This document shows, in pieces, positions 1 through 14,907 of a stretch of 64,000 nucleotides of DNA. The notes under the pieces were generated by a model. That model made no database searches, was not told the DNA's origin, and worked only from the letters and a program-made list of their open reading frames with translations. The stretch comes from Trichoplax adhaerens (Eukaryota; Placozoa; Uniplacotomia; Trichoplacea; Trichoplacidae): assembly GCF_000150275.1 (NCBI RefSeq), contig NW_002060956.1, forward strand, positions 124,001 through 188,000, written 5' to 3'. How positions within the stretch are numbered: the stretch's first letter is position 1; each line of letters starts with the position of its first letter. The translations under genes were made by a program, and so were the position numbers.

Positions 1-3000
1 GTTGTTTTAACGTAGAAGCAAAGGCGTCTAAATTCTTGTGAGGTAGTTAAGGGATACTGAATCCCGGGGACTATAGTAATTTAGAGATTTGTTTTACGTT
101 ACCCTTGTCACGAAGCTGGTTTGTGATACTGACAAATAAATATTGATCTCCAGGATGTATCATTATTTTTTTAAGTTTGGACATAATATTTTGTTGCTAC
201 GTAAATGGAAATCGATTCGGTAGCTTCGTAATTCAAAACTTGACCTAGTTTTATTTCGCTGAGATATCTTAATTTACTAAATCGATGGTAGTACTAGTAA
301 TTGTTTACGAATTATTTAATCTACCAACAACGAATCATTATCGATAAAAAAGCTGCTCAACTAGAGTAGAATATATTACGATTAGTACCATATAAAAATT
401 TCTCTGGTTAAAATTTATGAAAAAATATTAAAAGAAATGATTGCTAACATAAAATTATAAACAATTTAGCCTATTGCTAATTACGTCAGGCCGTTAATTG
501 TATAAAGAGATAGTCCATATAATAAATTACTACCGTTTGATACTACTCTCTTCATAAGCAAGACCACACTGTTGTGCAAAAATTCAATTCAGTTTACAAT
601 TAGTAGAAATAAAATATTACTGTAAAGATCAAACTACTAGCAGCGATAGGAGTTCTCTAAGCAAAATTTGCGTTCAGTATTGGAATACAAGATAGGGTGC
701 CGTAATACAATTTTACTGTTAAATACCTATTATTTTTTGTTACGATACGATTACACAAAATTGTAAGAAATTTAGACTGTAACTATACAAGCTGTCCATA
801 AGGATCGGAAAGTTATATTTTACTAAAAGGTTTATTTGTTTGACGGATCAGCTCACTGCTATAAATTTTGGATAGCTAATTAGATCATATTACGTGTCAT
901 AGAATTTTCAAGTGAGCAAAAGGCGAGGTAAAATTTACCAGGGAGTGTTTGCTCTTAGACGGACTTAACTTCTGCTATAAAAAATTAAAAATTACAACCC
1001 ATTCAATCCATTTCAATGAAATATGAATTACTATGAATTACTGGAATACATTAATTCATCAACGGTAAAAAAATGCGTCAATTAGATCAGGTCAGCAATC
1101 ATCTAGAATCCAAACTTAATGAAAAATATTGCTATATTAGCAGTTTCTATATACGAGTAGATCCTAAAATTGCTATAAAAACTATAATATTTCTTCATTA
1201 TAATAAAAGTATTAATATAAATTTAGAAGGATTTTACTGATTAACAGATCCCATTGTCGATATAAAAACTACGGCTTTTTTAATTAGATCCAATATCAGA
1301 TAAATGCTACTTATAAAATTAGTCTATTGCTGATGAAGACGATCAGTTAAAGTATGAAAAAGCTTATTAGTAATCGATATATTAAGTTACCTTGATAGTA
1401 AACGGTTTACATCGTACGAGTATAATCAAAAGTTTCTTAAATATATCTTACCAGGCAGAAAATCAATTGCTATCAATGAACTTAAAGACTCTGGCTAAAA
1501 CACCTAATCTTCTTCTTGTATATGTCATGTATTAGTCAAACACCCAGCTCGCGATACTTCGCATACTCGTTTACTGATCATAATGTTTCAGTATATGTTT
1601 AATATAATACTTTTGAAAAGCTGTCTACCTGTCTGTTATGCTTACATTTCACCGAGCATGATCAGTCTTTGAAATCTGAACTCACAATGATTTTTTTCTT
1701 AATTTTGATAATAGAATAGACACTATTTAAGATGATATCTTTATGTAAAAAGGTGCTAAAAATGACGAACTATTCCTGTTCACTGTGAACAGATATTAAT
1801 AGCTAGCTAAAAAAATAATCCCGTAACATTAATACGGTTAAATCATAATTTTACTCACAAAAAACTGACTATGCATCTATGTCCTTGGGTACACGACCTC
1901 TTCACTGAATTCTTTTCGTATTAGAATAGACACTGCCGATATTTTAGCATAAATAACCATCGATCGGTAACAGTTTGCTAATAGAATTTCCAAAATCAAA
2001 TTGAAAGAATCTAAGAAATTCGATTAATTCTAATCCAACATTCAAAGCTAACTGCAAATCGATGTCAATTAGAAAAAAATTCTCGGCAGTTTACAGTTGT
2101 TCAATTAATAAATTTAAATAGAATGAATAGTACTAATCATAATCAGTAATCTCTTAAAGTGATATCACTTAGCATCTTCATAAACCTTAGTACAGAGCGT
2201 AGAGTTTAATGAAATTGCCTGATTAAAATTGAAATGAAATCGTGCTATTCTCGTCAAATAAGCAATTAACAAACACTGTCGTCTCTATTATGGCATATCC
2301 CTAATGAATAGCAAAGTGATTTGCAGACATCAATTACCATCGTAAGCTTTTAAGAAAACTATGGATGAATTCGAAAGTTAAGGCTTATTATAAAGCTATA
2401 TCTTTAGTGCCCTTGTCTCAAATAACAATATGTTATGTTGATTAAAAGCAATGCTATTACTATTGAAAAAGATTTGCTATTTGAAAAAGTGGAATAACAA
2501 AAAAAGTCATGATATTTGCCTTCAATGTATTTGCTTCTAACAAACATTTTTACACTAAGCAGATTGTTATTTTCATTATAAGAGATGTACTCCCGTAAAT
2601 TATAAAATTAAACAATAAAAATAGGACGCATTTCAAAAACAGTTACCGATTTAACCTCAAAATATTATTAAGGAGTGATTTAATATAGGGAAATTACGGT
2701 ACTATCTAGTTTTTGTTAAATAAAAACTTCGATATGGTCTGATCTTGAAACTCCTCAGCTGTTTGATGTTTTCCTATAACATCCTGCATTTTTACTGTAA
2801 ATTTAAGTAGAATTCTATTGTAATATGATCTAGATTAGTTTAATTGACGCTTTACAGGCAATGTGTAGTCTAAATACACATTCTGTGGTCGATCTATGAT
2901 TAAGGTAGCAAATCGCTCAAAATTTGGGAGATATTCGTGATTACTGCAGCTTCTAGACAATAGATAGAAGACAGATCTAATAAATAGTCAAAATTTCGAA

Positions 3001-6000
3001 TTTACGACAGTTAAGATGCTGAGAATGACGTTTTAGGTTGTAGATTCGTCGTTTTGCTGTCGTTGCAAAACATTGTGAGCATAGATGTACCCTAACGATG
3101 AGAGATTAATACTTTGTAAAGGACTTATTTGTTTTAGCTGGTCTTCGTGACCTTTCCAAATACTGAAACAGGATATACGCATATATTGGATTAAATATTT
3201 AGCTAGCGAAAATTACATTTACTTTTGTCCGTCGATAATCGCATTCAATAAAATTGATAGATAAAGATGATATCATTCAATCCATTTTTAAAGCTTAAAT
3301 TTTGTTTATGGTGTCTACGATACCTCGTCTGAGTAGAAAATTTCCATTAATGTACCGCTATACTACACTTCAATTACATAATCTTAAGTAAAATTTTGAA
3401 ACTTTGATTTAATATTCCGAGATTAGTGATTTATATAGAAGGCATATCAGAAAATTAGAAGAGTAACATTATTTATATGTCAGATCTGCAGGTAGTAAGT
3501 AAATTTATCACTCAAAAAACGGATAATATCATGACATGTTATGTTATTGATGTTTATCGATACTAAAATAGGCTCTAATAAGAAGTATTTAGCAACCGTA
3601 ATATCATTAGAGTAATTATAAGATGGTTTCTCAAATCGAATACTAGTCTTTTTAGTAATTCTTTCAATTATTCTTATAAACGATTATTAATTCCTGGTTT
3701 AAATTAGGATATTTATACAAAAGCTTTATAGAAAATTGAATTTAAAGGTAATCTATATTATATGATTTACATAATTACTAGACTAGGCGTAGCCAAAGTT
3801 CCCGACTTCAATTATTTATTCCTTTTTGGACATAAGGTCGCTACGATATCCCTTTACTCTCAGCTATGTAAAAGGGACTTACATTGCAATATAGATTAAC
3901 GCACCTAAAGCCTTAGCAACAATTATCAAAGTCATCAATTAGTTTTAGCAGTTGAAATGGAAATTATGTTCATATTATTAATAGTTGCGGTAAGGATTGA
4001 TCGGTAAACTATCTGGAGATAAGTAATCATAATAGCGGTATAGAAATTAATCTCCATTAACCTTTTTTCTTCGTGATTATTTTTCTGACCTCAAAGCGGA
4101 GCTGAAAAATTATTAACGATCCTTGATACAATCAATTTGTTACTATACTATTACAGAATGAGAAATACTATAAAAGCTGAAATAAAATAGTACGGTACTA
4201 TGGCAGAGCTAAGGAAATTACTAATATTAAATGCCTTCTTTCATTTTAATACCGCGATAGTCATACAATAATTATATCTTTCCATAAAAAATTAGGTATC
4301 GGGAAAACTAATTTTTACATTTTATCCTAAATACTTAGACTTGTGCTGTACGATTTTAAATAGAACACGGTCAACTCAATTGTAAATGATGGCTGAATAT
4401 TCGTCATTTTAATTTTTATATCAAAACTTAATTAGTGATAATAAACTAATTGCAGATAAAAGATAACGCAATTTCTTTATGAATAGTTAAAAATCTCACA
4501 GAAATTCTAGTTCAAATATCGCAGTTGTAACTGAGGTCTACAATTCTTAGGGCCATCATGATGAATTATAACTTACCTATCTAAAGGTGGTATAGAAACG
4601 AAAAATTTGCCGCTTTAAACGAGAAGAATAAGTAATTGAGGTACTTGACCACAACGATTTGACTACTGAATGTAAGATTGCATTTATTATTCGTCAAGAC
4701 TAGCCGGATTGAAATTGGTATCTTAATAGCTACTATTTAAGAAATTTTATTAAGTTATTATTTCAAACCCAACTGACACACCGGATCTATTAACATACAA
4801 TAGGAGAAAACTTTATCCTTCTTTTCCGACTGCAATGATTTGACAGACCTCACTAGTAAAATATTATTCTTTACAAAGTTACTAAAGGTAATTAATAATC
4901 GAATTGTGGGACATTTTCACTTTTATGTAGTTATTATAAAGTCACCATATTCACTTTATTACAATAATAATTGTAACAATAAATTCAGTGAATTTTAACT
5001 GTATTAAAATTATTTATAGCAAATTAGTTTATTGATTAGATATAGAATAATAATAGTGTCTATTCGAATAAAACTATACTATTCAGTTTATTTATTTTCT
5101 ATCACTGCATTTATCTTAAAGTAATTCTTGCATTTACAGTAACATTTTCAGCATATTCATCTTCAACTTATAAAATAACAAACTACAAAAAAAAATTAGA
5201 CTCTAATGTCTGATTTGATAATGATACAAAATATGGCGATCATTTTAAATAAGAAATTGTTAACCTAACTACGTGTAGTTGAAACTACTATACAACTGGC
5301 TATGTGCCCTTCTAAGTAAGACCAAGTAAACTTTTTATATCTTATAATTCTAAATCAATCGTTAAGGATTTCAATAAACAACTTACGCTTTGTCTACCAT
5401 ATATCAGTAGATATATTAAAATTTTAATTTAACACTCCTTTCTCTCATTTAATTGATGTCGTGAGTTAGATTGATTACCTCTAATAGCTACAATTGGACG
5501 ATAAGAGATAATCGAATGTAAACTATTTTTACTATATTTACATATCGATATAAATTCACCGGACATACTATAGAATATAGATATAGAATACGTTTACGTA
5601 GTTGCTTTACCTAATTTTTTAACTTTTCAATAAGAATATTGTTTTGTTTTAACTTTTCTAGCAAGCTAAGTTAATTTACTAACTTCCACCCGTATCAATA
5701 CTGTGTCATCTATAATTCTAGCTAACTGCGTACTACACGACGCTATAAACTGTTCTAAATTACATTCACACCCTGAATTATGACCAGAAATGAATTAGTC
5801 TATTTGTTGTACAGCTAAATATTGCAGTAAACTAAGAGATTATTTCCTTATCGTTGTCTAAATTTAATTCTAATTCATAAATTAATTGAATTATTATCTT
5901 ATCATACGATTGCTGACATGCTTCCAAGTACCTCTGAAGATTCAACTTTTATTTTATCGATCGTTTCTAGATCACTATTTTATCTTCTCTTATCCTATTT

Positions 6001-7219
6001 TGCTAATCATCGATAAAATTACTTTTATTGGCTATTTACAAAGTAATTATGAATCACAGACAATAGTTTCTTTTTTTATTTACCAACTGTTATAAAGCAT
6101 ACCAAAAATAATTAATTTTTATTACTCTATTTTGATATAGGATAAATAAATAAAGCAATGTCGTTTAAGTATAGTAATGGAAGTAATATGAAAAATTCTC
6201 CCGTTACATTTTTATAAACATGATAAATCAAAGAAATCATTGCTTTGTTACTTATCTTTATTTTATATAAACGGTAAGTGTGTGCAGTATCATCAATTTA
6301 TGATGCTTAAGAATCATATTTGATTTGCAAAAGTTTAATAAAATTTAGGCGGTAATCGTAATTAGAGTCTTGATAATATAACTTAAGATAAAAATAGCCT
6401 AAAAAAGAACTTGCTAAATCATTATTAATGTTTTAATGATGCGCTCTGATTGTGTTAAAACTATCATTATGGAATTCAACACCCTATAATTTATTTATAA
6501 ACTAAAAGCAATAAATGTTAATCATCACCTCTTATGTGATCGTGGAGAAACAGCAACCAAATAGGATAGTAATTTATCTTCAGTAATTGCGAATAAAATT
6601 CCTTAATAATAATATTCTGCGATCTGTTATTTTGCGATATTTGTACATTAATGCATTATTCTCTTCGATCAATCTATCATTATTGAGAACACCAGTCCTT
6701 CTTATTTTGATCTTTAACTCTACTCTACCTTGCTGGCATATTATACTGAGAAGCCAGATGTGTGGTAGCTATTTCAAGCTGAATAAATAAGTATATACTT
6801 GCGATACACTTAATTATAGACTATAAGATATGTAGAGTATCCGATACCCATAAGGCTAAATAAGACACTAAGGATCTATTATACCTAAACATTTTAGCTG
6901 AAATACGTTCTACTACGCGCCAATCAAATCTTAAATATTAAAAATTAAATCGTTTGCCAAAGACCTATTTGATCCAAATAATTTTATGTGCCAAAATTGT
7001 GATTATCCTATAACAAAGCACGTTAAAGCCATATTAAATATTCCAACTAGGAATCGGTACCGGTAATAGATAAGGGGTAAGTAGCACAGATAACTAAATA
7101 AATAATAGATAGTTATCCAAGAATCCGTTCAATGTGTAATGAAATGAAATGTGTAGAGATCAAGCTACGAAACTTTAACAAACTTTGATTCTACTTTCGT
7201 TGCACTCCGGTCGACTTAA
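1..7219. other. Long gene-poor AT-rich stretch
   Basis: I see no supportable gene here. Stop codons are dense in all frames and the few open frames (for example 5886-6095 and 6587-6790) are short, rich in Ile/Leu/Phe/Tyr as expected from AT-rich noise, and match no domain I recognise. No tRNA-like B box, rRNA or obvious transposase was seen. Very short exons of a gene extending to the left of the window cannot be excluded by eye. Confidence 0.5.
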
Positions 7220-8120
7220 CGCTAATACTTTGACACCAAATAAAATTTGGGGAAATAACCGAACAACAATTTATTTCAAAACAAAAATGGAGAGAAGTAT
7301 AAACCGAACAACCTTACAAATACTTAGCTTTAAGTATTATTAAAATAAATGACAGACTTAAAAACTGTCAACGACCAAACAATCTTTCAAAAAGAAGAAC
7401 GTTTTAACTTACGACAATTCGACCCCGAAGGCCTTTTAAATTCAACAAGTTCTTCAAATAAAATCTTCTTCTACTCTCCCCCTAAATTTTCTAATTGCAC
7501 TATCATTTATAGGCTTCGTAGAGCCGTCAGAGGTATTTAAAACTAAACATTTGCTAACCAATCGCTCTTAAGATCCGTTTTACAAAACTACTTTGCACCA
7601 TTTAAGAAAACAAAAATCATTCAAAGTTCAGACACAATTTACCCTACGATTCCCTTACAAAACACTATAAAAGTAATAAGCTAACTATAAAAATACATCA
7701 AACTTCATTTCTAACATAATTTCTATCATTAATACACTATAAAAAGCTAAAAATCAACCTTTAAACATCAAGATTTAGTCATAAAAACAACATTCTAACT
7801 ACCTAACAATCAACACAACCTCTGCCAATTTCCATCTTATTTTCTATTTTCCTCACTAAATCTCCTAATGTGACTTCAAGTCACGTCATAAAATTCCAAA
7901 GTTTCAAATTCATAACAAAAAGTCCAAACCTCAAAAATCAACTCTTACGATATTTTTCATGAACAAAAATCCAAAAATTAAAACAGAAAAATTATAATTC
8001 AGACATAAATTAAAAATAAACCCGACCGGTTCCAAAACAGGAAAATTATATCGGACACAAACCCGACCGGTCCCAGAATCCGAAAACTATATCGGACACA
8101 AATCCGGAAAAATTCGCTTT
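7220..8120. other. Strand-asymmetric A/C-rich, G-poor island
   Basis: For about 900 bases the plus strand is strikingly poor in G and rich in A and C, unlike the balanced AT-rich DNA on either side. It holds one open frame (7349-7540) with no recognisable domain. The right end carries a short tandem repeat. Such one-sided composition is seen in retroelement long terminal repeats, non-coding transcripts and organelle-derived inserts. I found no clear TG...CA ends or target-site duplication, so the origin is open. Confidence 0.5.
7985..8112. repeat. Short tandem repeat with GACCGGTC palindrome
   Basis: Three degenerate units of about 42-52 bases. Each contains an AAAATTATA-like block, and the units carry CGGACACAAA and CCCGACCGGT blocks (exact in units two and three, and units one and two, respectively). 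The core GACCGGTC is its own reverse complement, so the repeats could bind a dimeric protein. Located at the right edge of the G-poor island. Confidence 0.65.
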
Positions 8121-11100
8121 TTATGAAGATCACAGTAATCGCTTATCAAAAAAATTTATATGACTACTACGACTACTTTTCTGACATTAGTACCGCTTAG
8201 TATTCGCGAGTATTGACAGTTGATGTTTTAGCGTCAGATTGTACTGTAACTGTACGAGTATAGACTACCTTACAGTACTTTATCGTCATGTTATAAATCC
8301 CCTTTCTCTAAGGATAGGGTTTTGCTACTAAGTCAAATTTCTTTACAATTTGAATAGACGATCAAACGCCCTTTCTTTAGATTAGGCATTTGCTCTATAG
8401 GGCTACTTGTATAGTAATCTATATAATACCTTGTAAAATAATGAAGAAGAAAAGATGGCGACATGATGATTTGGCAGGGTAAAACTTAAAGACACTATCA
8501 CTTTCTAGGTATTTTGTATAGTAAAATAATACTAATTACATACTAAAAACTACAAAGGACTCTACTTTTAGTCCTTTTACTACAAATGGATAAAAATTCA
8601 TGGGCAAGTTTCAAGAGTTGCATCATATGCTCTAGTCATTCATAAGATATTTAGAGAGAAAGAGGAGCATTCATTATTGGCGCAATGACCGCCTAATACC
8701 CTAAAAAGGGAAGTTTCTTTGTGGTCATTACCGCTGAAAGGTATGGTAATTTTCAATATATCATCAAAATTCATTTGCAGATCTATTTTAATCAGAATTT
8801 TAGGATATCCATTTTAAAATAATGCTACCGGTGTATACATTTATAATACCCTTGCAATGAGTTAAAAATTCTAACAATTAATAGTTATTACAGTTTTGCG
8901 ATATCTAAAGGATTAAGGTTTATAGCTCAGTGAGCAGCAGCAATATGAGATACAGTATTCGTGATAAGTGTAGCATCATCAAAATTAATTTAAAATTATT
9001 TACATTCTACATCAACTTTTTATAATTATCTACCTTTGTAAACATCCTGTACGGGAATAAGTTTTAAACATAAAATCTACTTGTTTCTGAATCATAGTTG
9101 AAAAGTCCACGTGTTTGGCTTTAATCTACTCTAATGAATATTGATTATACATGTTAACAATGCAAAGAGTGAATGATAAAATTACTGATGTCATAAAATA
9201 AGCGACTGCTTTGAAATAAAATAATATCAATACTTTGATATCATGAAGATATTTTTAAGGATATCTTCCGAGCTGAACACTTGTCATTCTGACGAATAGC
9301 TAATAAATCTTGAATTTAATATAATCGATGACGTCAAAGTCATTGATTATAATCTTAATCTCATTCCAAATATCTCATGCTAGAAATTGGGACAAAAACA
9401 CCTCTAAGATAACTTTATCGCCTTTTCAGACGTCAGATGTGACATTTATCTGTTTTAGATGAAAAGACACAGAATAGCTTAAAAATGAATTCTATTCTCA
9501 AAGTTGTAATTTTAGCCATAATTTTAAATTTTAGTTACTATATCATTTTAAAGTAAATTCATTAATATTCTACATAAAATAATAGTAGTTTTGAGGTTTT
9601 TCACTATTGTCTGCCCTAGTAATAGTTTGATGCGCCTGCGATTTAACCGCTTAACATATCTCAGCTAATACTGATACTACCTTCTCGTACTGTGCCTTAC
9701 TAATAAACTTTTCATAACGTAAAATTATTTGTTTCAATATTCTGCATCCAAGAATAAGGAATAAGAATCTGTTAATTAAATTATCTATTCTTAGCATACA
9801 TACGCGTATATGTTTTTAGCTATATAATGTCACAATAAAGCTACGCTTATTTAGTTAAAGTAAGTAAGAAATATTTTAAAGTACGTCATTAAAAGTATAA
9901 CTTTACCAATATTTAGGTTGTATATGTCCCATAGTGTAGGTTTACCATCAATTGCCTAATAATTAATAAACAATTGCTATTTAAACCATTGAATTATAAT
10001 TGTGCTTTATTCTATAAATCAATTTATTGTCACTAATTCTAACTAGAAAAAATGATTAAATATTAATCTGGATAAAGTAATCCGATTTTATTAGGCAAGT
10101 TATAAACCAGACGCAAGGGTAGATCTTGTTGTTATACAGTAATTAGTAATGACGACAGTATTATTGTAAATGGCAAGTAGATGGCATGTAATAATATGAC
10201 CTCATATTTATTGCTCTCTGTGTGTATCGCAATGTTCAGACCTTATCATCATCGTTTAGGAATGCAAAGTTTGTAGATAGAGAACCTACATATATTTTAT
10301 TGGTACGCTGAATAAAGAAAGCAGTAGGTAATCTCTAGATAGATTCGTGCTTTTTTTTAAAAGTAATGAAAAGATCCAATACCCTTCATAAAATAAATAC
10401 TAATAATAATTAATTTACGTCGTAACGTAATTAAGTCCGGCATCAATTGTTTAATTATTGTACTAGATCTTAGAATTGATACCGATACTTTTGCGACTTA
10501 ATCTTCAGCCGTTGACTGAATTTTATTATTTACGGTCCTTATCCAGTATCTTTTAATTTATCTTGCATTTCTATACTGTAGATTTTCCATAGCAATCAGT
10601 TTCATCTATTTCTTAAATTTCTCAGCACTGTTAATAGCAGTAACATTGTGCTTCAACCTGTCAGTGAATCAATACTTTATTAAAGCTTTAAAATCTAAGC
10701 CCAAGAAGCTTTTCGACATCAAATTTAAGACAATTACATCTCTTCATAGAGAATACACCAAGAGGACATAATAATATAGCCGATTGATAGTTTTATACAC
10801 CTAATACGACGAAAAACAAATTGTGTGATTTTCATATTACTAGAATATATCATAACTTCAACTCTATACTCCAAGAATCAAATAGAATTTTTGGTCAAGT
10901 TTTACACTATCGCCGCACTACCTCGCATCTCTGTACATTGTTCCCTGCTACTAATAATATAATGATATAATTAAATACATGTGTTTACTGTACTTTCCCT
11001 GATTCAATAATAACTCGAAACAGGCAAACAATATCATAACCGTGATCTATAAACATGTATTTGTTCTACACAGCTAGCCCAGCATTACGGTGATCCGCAT

Positions 11101-11673
11101 ATACGAGAGAGATCAATATGATGTAGTCAACTACAACTACCTCTAAAGCGTTGAAATAGACATATCCTACACTAATAATAATCTGTAAATCAGTATAAAT
11201 ATACCGGGGCAATATCGAACATATGGTACTATCTTTATCTAGAATTAAAATATTATCAATACCGTCCTATTTATAATATCGATCTCGCCTTTAAAATACT
11301 CTGTTACAGGTAGATATTTATCTAATTAAAGCATTAGTTTCATTTAAGTCAAGAACTCTAATGCGTTAGAAACAGCACTTTGATGAAATAGCGTTTGATA
11401 CGTGAAGTTAGCTCAATGTCGAGGATACATGTTAATTTTGTTAAATAATTATTTATGTAATAATTAATTCACTGCGACTACTTGTCTACGATGTCGAAAT
11501 CATTTACTCCTTTCATATATTAGATACTTTTACAACTAATACGGTATATTAACTTCTGTGATAACATCTTTTAGGGTATAATACTGATATAATTTGACAA
11601 ACTGCCTTTCCTTAAGGTCTAATTAATTACGGATTAGATCAAGGGAAAGCATCTTATTCTTTCTGATGTTGTA
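8121..11673. other. Intergenic DNA, no gene seen
   Basis: No supportable coding region. Two imperfect direct copies of a 29-31 base block (CCCTTTCT near 8300 and again near 8369, each followed by a TTTGCT end) and a small inverted AATGACC/GGTCATT pair near 8683-8746 are the only structures noticed. Otherwise it is AT-rich DNA with stops in all frames. Confidence 0.5.
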
Positions 11674-14600
11674 TCAGCCTGCAATGTCTTTTAAAGCTCT
11701 ATTAATAAGTGCAGTAATCTGATCAATATTAACATCACTCGCAGACGACGGACTGTTATAAAGACGGCACATATTAGGATGAGGACGATGAATTCGCCTA
11801 TCATTGCTTGATTGAACAGTAGAATCTGGCGCAGCATCTGCAGCAAAAAGGTAGCGAGTAATATAATCTCCACAACCTCTCGGATCATGTTCACTTTCCC
11901 GGAAAGGTTGTACCCAGAAGTTCGCTTGAGATTGACTCAATTGTTCACTCTTATTTAATTCAATTTCATCCAATAGCCAATTGCACAAGTTAATTGGAAA
12001 TAGATCAGTAAATAATGGTTTTAATTGTGCTGGTGTCACCAAGCGAACTTTAGCGATTGTTTGCGGAGTTAAAAATAGTTTCGCCGTTGACCAAATACTC
12101 GAAAATATCCAATTGTAATTGATACAAAGCAACTGGCCAAGCCGGCATGGATAATGATTAGATAATAAATTCATAACCTTAGCGTTTAATTTATTGCATG
12201 TTGAAGACATTGTAATCCCTATAAATACATGGTATTATTAATACTTAATAATGTACAGAAATAAATAATTTAATGAAGGCAATGAAAAGATTACTCAAAA
12301 TTAAAAAAGAAATATTAAATACCAGTGCAGTCAAGTATCCAGATCCAGGTACAATTGTCATCTGGCATGGTTGCAATCGCATTTTCAATTAAGTAAACCA
12401 TATGAACTATTGTATCTTCTATGGTATCACTTTTCGCTTGTTCTTGAGCAAAACACGAATAAATTACAGGCCTACCAGTCTTATCGAAACCTACCTGCCT
12501 CTAGAATATAATTCAATTAATTGAGTAATGAAATATGCGAAGTAAAACGTATTAATTACAGGTAAAATAAGTTGCGTTAAAATTTTCAAAATATTGAGTA
12601 ATTTACCTATAATACATTCGAAATATAACTATGATTTGTGCACTTTCGTGATATTAAACTATATTTCAGACTTAATCTGATTGTTTTTACGAACTGATTG
12701 GAAGAATGATTAGATTTATTTACATAATGCGGTATAAAAGATTCAATACCATACTATCTAAAATCATTATAAGATATACGGTACGCGTACGGTAATTATA
12801 ATTATACAGTACTTCCGCATCTATGGATTTCGCACACAACTTCTCACGAAAAATATAATTCTTGCATCACGTAGGATGCATAATTTTAATCATTCAACGC
12901 GAGATGTATAATAATTTGAGATTTCGATGTGAATACACACAGTAGTAGAACTAACAACCACAGTATATGATGAAGTTTCATGGTTAGATGTTATATAGCA
13001 AGTGAGTGGTTTCAAATAGTAACAACAGTAAATCATTCTGATGGCAATTACTCGTTAGCTTACGAACAAGCTGACATTTTGGTACAATGCTCGTATACTA
13101 TATAGGATTATGTAGGGAAGATTATATTGTATGAATACGCGTACGTCCCTTATTTTATTGCAGTACAATGGCGCGTTTACTATACAATTTAATTGATGTA
13201 AGGCTGTTGACAATTTAAAGAATATTAAAAGTAAATGGTATTATTGCGTGAGTTAACTTAATACCGTTTCTAATTTCAACTCTTGAAAAAAAGGTACCGT
13301 AAATACAATAAACTACTGGTGTACCTTGATTTACCTAAAGTTAGCTAAGCTAAGTGGTACTTTTACTGTATTTATAGTATAAGCGAACTCGTATCTATAC
13401 GAACTTAATCCACATTGAAGCGCATAATTTCTTAAATCTGAGCTGTTGTGGATAACATATTAACTTTCGTGAAGTATATACGATTAAAGAACTGTCTGCG
13501 TGATATTATACGTATATTTACAATGTTAAATTTTTACCCACGCATGATACCCCGGTGTTTCAATACACCATTTACATTGCCACAGTTGAGGTTGATGTTT
13601 GATACGCCACTTTAAAGTCCTTAAAATCATTTCTTCTGCTTCATCAATATTCCAATGATTTGCTTGCAGGTAGCGATGAATCCTATACAAATGTATACCA
13701 TCATTTATATTTTCAATAAAAACAGTAAGTAATCTGAGTAACATCAATACTATTCATATCTTTCATAAAGTCCTTGCTATTAACAGCAGATACACGAGTA
13801 GACTTTAAAGTTACTATCATTATTCTGGAAGATAGCAGATGTATCTGTTTAAGCGTATTTTGTGGTCAATTAAATAATTAAAACCTGGAAATAACACAAA
13901 ACAAAAAAATACGAAATGCGCTACTACGATAGTTGGGTGACTATTGTCATTGCCGGCATTCAAGATATTCATACTAATTTATCTCAGCTTGCGATATCAA
14001 AAGTAATAGCTTATACAGTAAATAATAGCTCCGTAGTTTTTTAGTAAAACTTCAAAAAAGAATATACTTGCTTCGTTATTTTCTATCTTGAAAGACAATC
14101 AAAGTAGTTCTGAAATATATTGACGCATACCGCATGATATTAAGCAACTTTGAAAACATTAAATTGTTCTTGTTTACGCGTACACACTAGGGTCAGTAGC
14201 TATGTATTCGATTCGAAAAAAAATCTTCATATTCCCACAGGATAATCAGGAATTTTTACTCATGATACCGAATCAGTATCAATGGAGAAAAAATTATGAG
14301 ATTATTCTACACTTCCATTTCATTTCACTTTACTTCATAATAATTACTAGTATGAAAGATTTATGGGTGGGGACAGTTACTGTTTGGTATTCAAAAAAGG
14401 ATCCTAAACTGGGTTAATTCCAAAGCAAAAGATTACTAATGTGAACTCTATCAATCTAACATAGAGAAAGTTGCATAATAGCAGTACACAGATGTGATAT
14501 TTTAGACCGTCTATTGATGCTTAGAATGAAAGGAAGAATGTCGCAATTAATCATCATCTCGTAATTATCAGTTACCCGCAATAGCGGATAGAACTGAAAC

Positions 14601-14907
14601 AGAAAGTTGTCTACAGTTTATTAAAAAGGGGAATAATAGAGTAATAAAACCTACATCAGGAAAATAAAGCAACTAACTAACTTTTGAAGTAATCTACGAA
14701 TTCAAGATGAGCCAGCAATGCTTACGTATTTAAGGTAATAAAATTTTCTGGGTCTTTACGATGACATAGACGGCGATGGAGATCAGTCATCTTCTTTTGT
14801 TGTATATCTTCTTCATCTAAGGCATATTCATGTGAAAACGATTTGCTGGATTCCTCCTTTTTTCGGTTAAAATTGGTCCATAATCCATTGGATACTTTAG
14901 TCATCAT
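11674..14907 (-). CDS. CRAL-TRIO (Sec14-like) lipid-transfer protein
   Basis: Four exons on the minus strand, 14907-14726, 13682-13538, 12500-12323 and 12218-11674, join with matching phases into a 349-residue protein. Exon 2 carries the CRAL-TRIO N-terminal helices (IHRYLQANHWNIDEAEEMI). Exons 3-4 carry the lipid-binding fold: GFDKTGRPVIY, then WIWILDCTG, then NHYPCRLGQLLCIN at about residues 189-202 and WIFSSIW. These match the family pattern of a (F/V)D..GRPV strand, a D..G segment and a NHYPERLG helix. The family binds a hydrophobic ligand such as a phosphoinositide, tocopherol or retinoid, and moves or presents it between membranes. I see no SEC14-type GOLD domain or transmembrane anchor; the last 100 residues look unstructured. 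The start is the first of two adjacent ATGs. Exact subfamily and ligand are not decided by the sequence. Confidence 0.85.
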
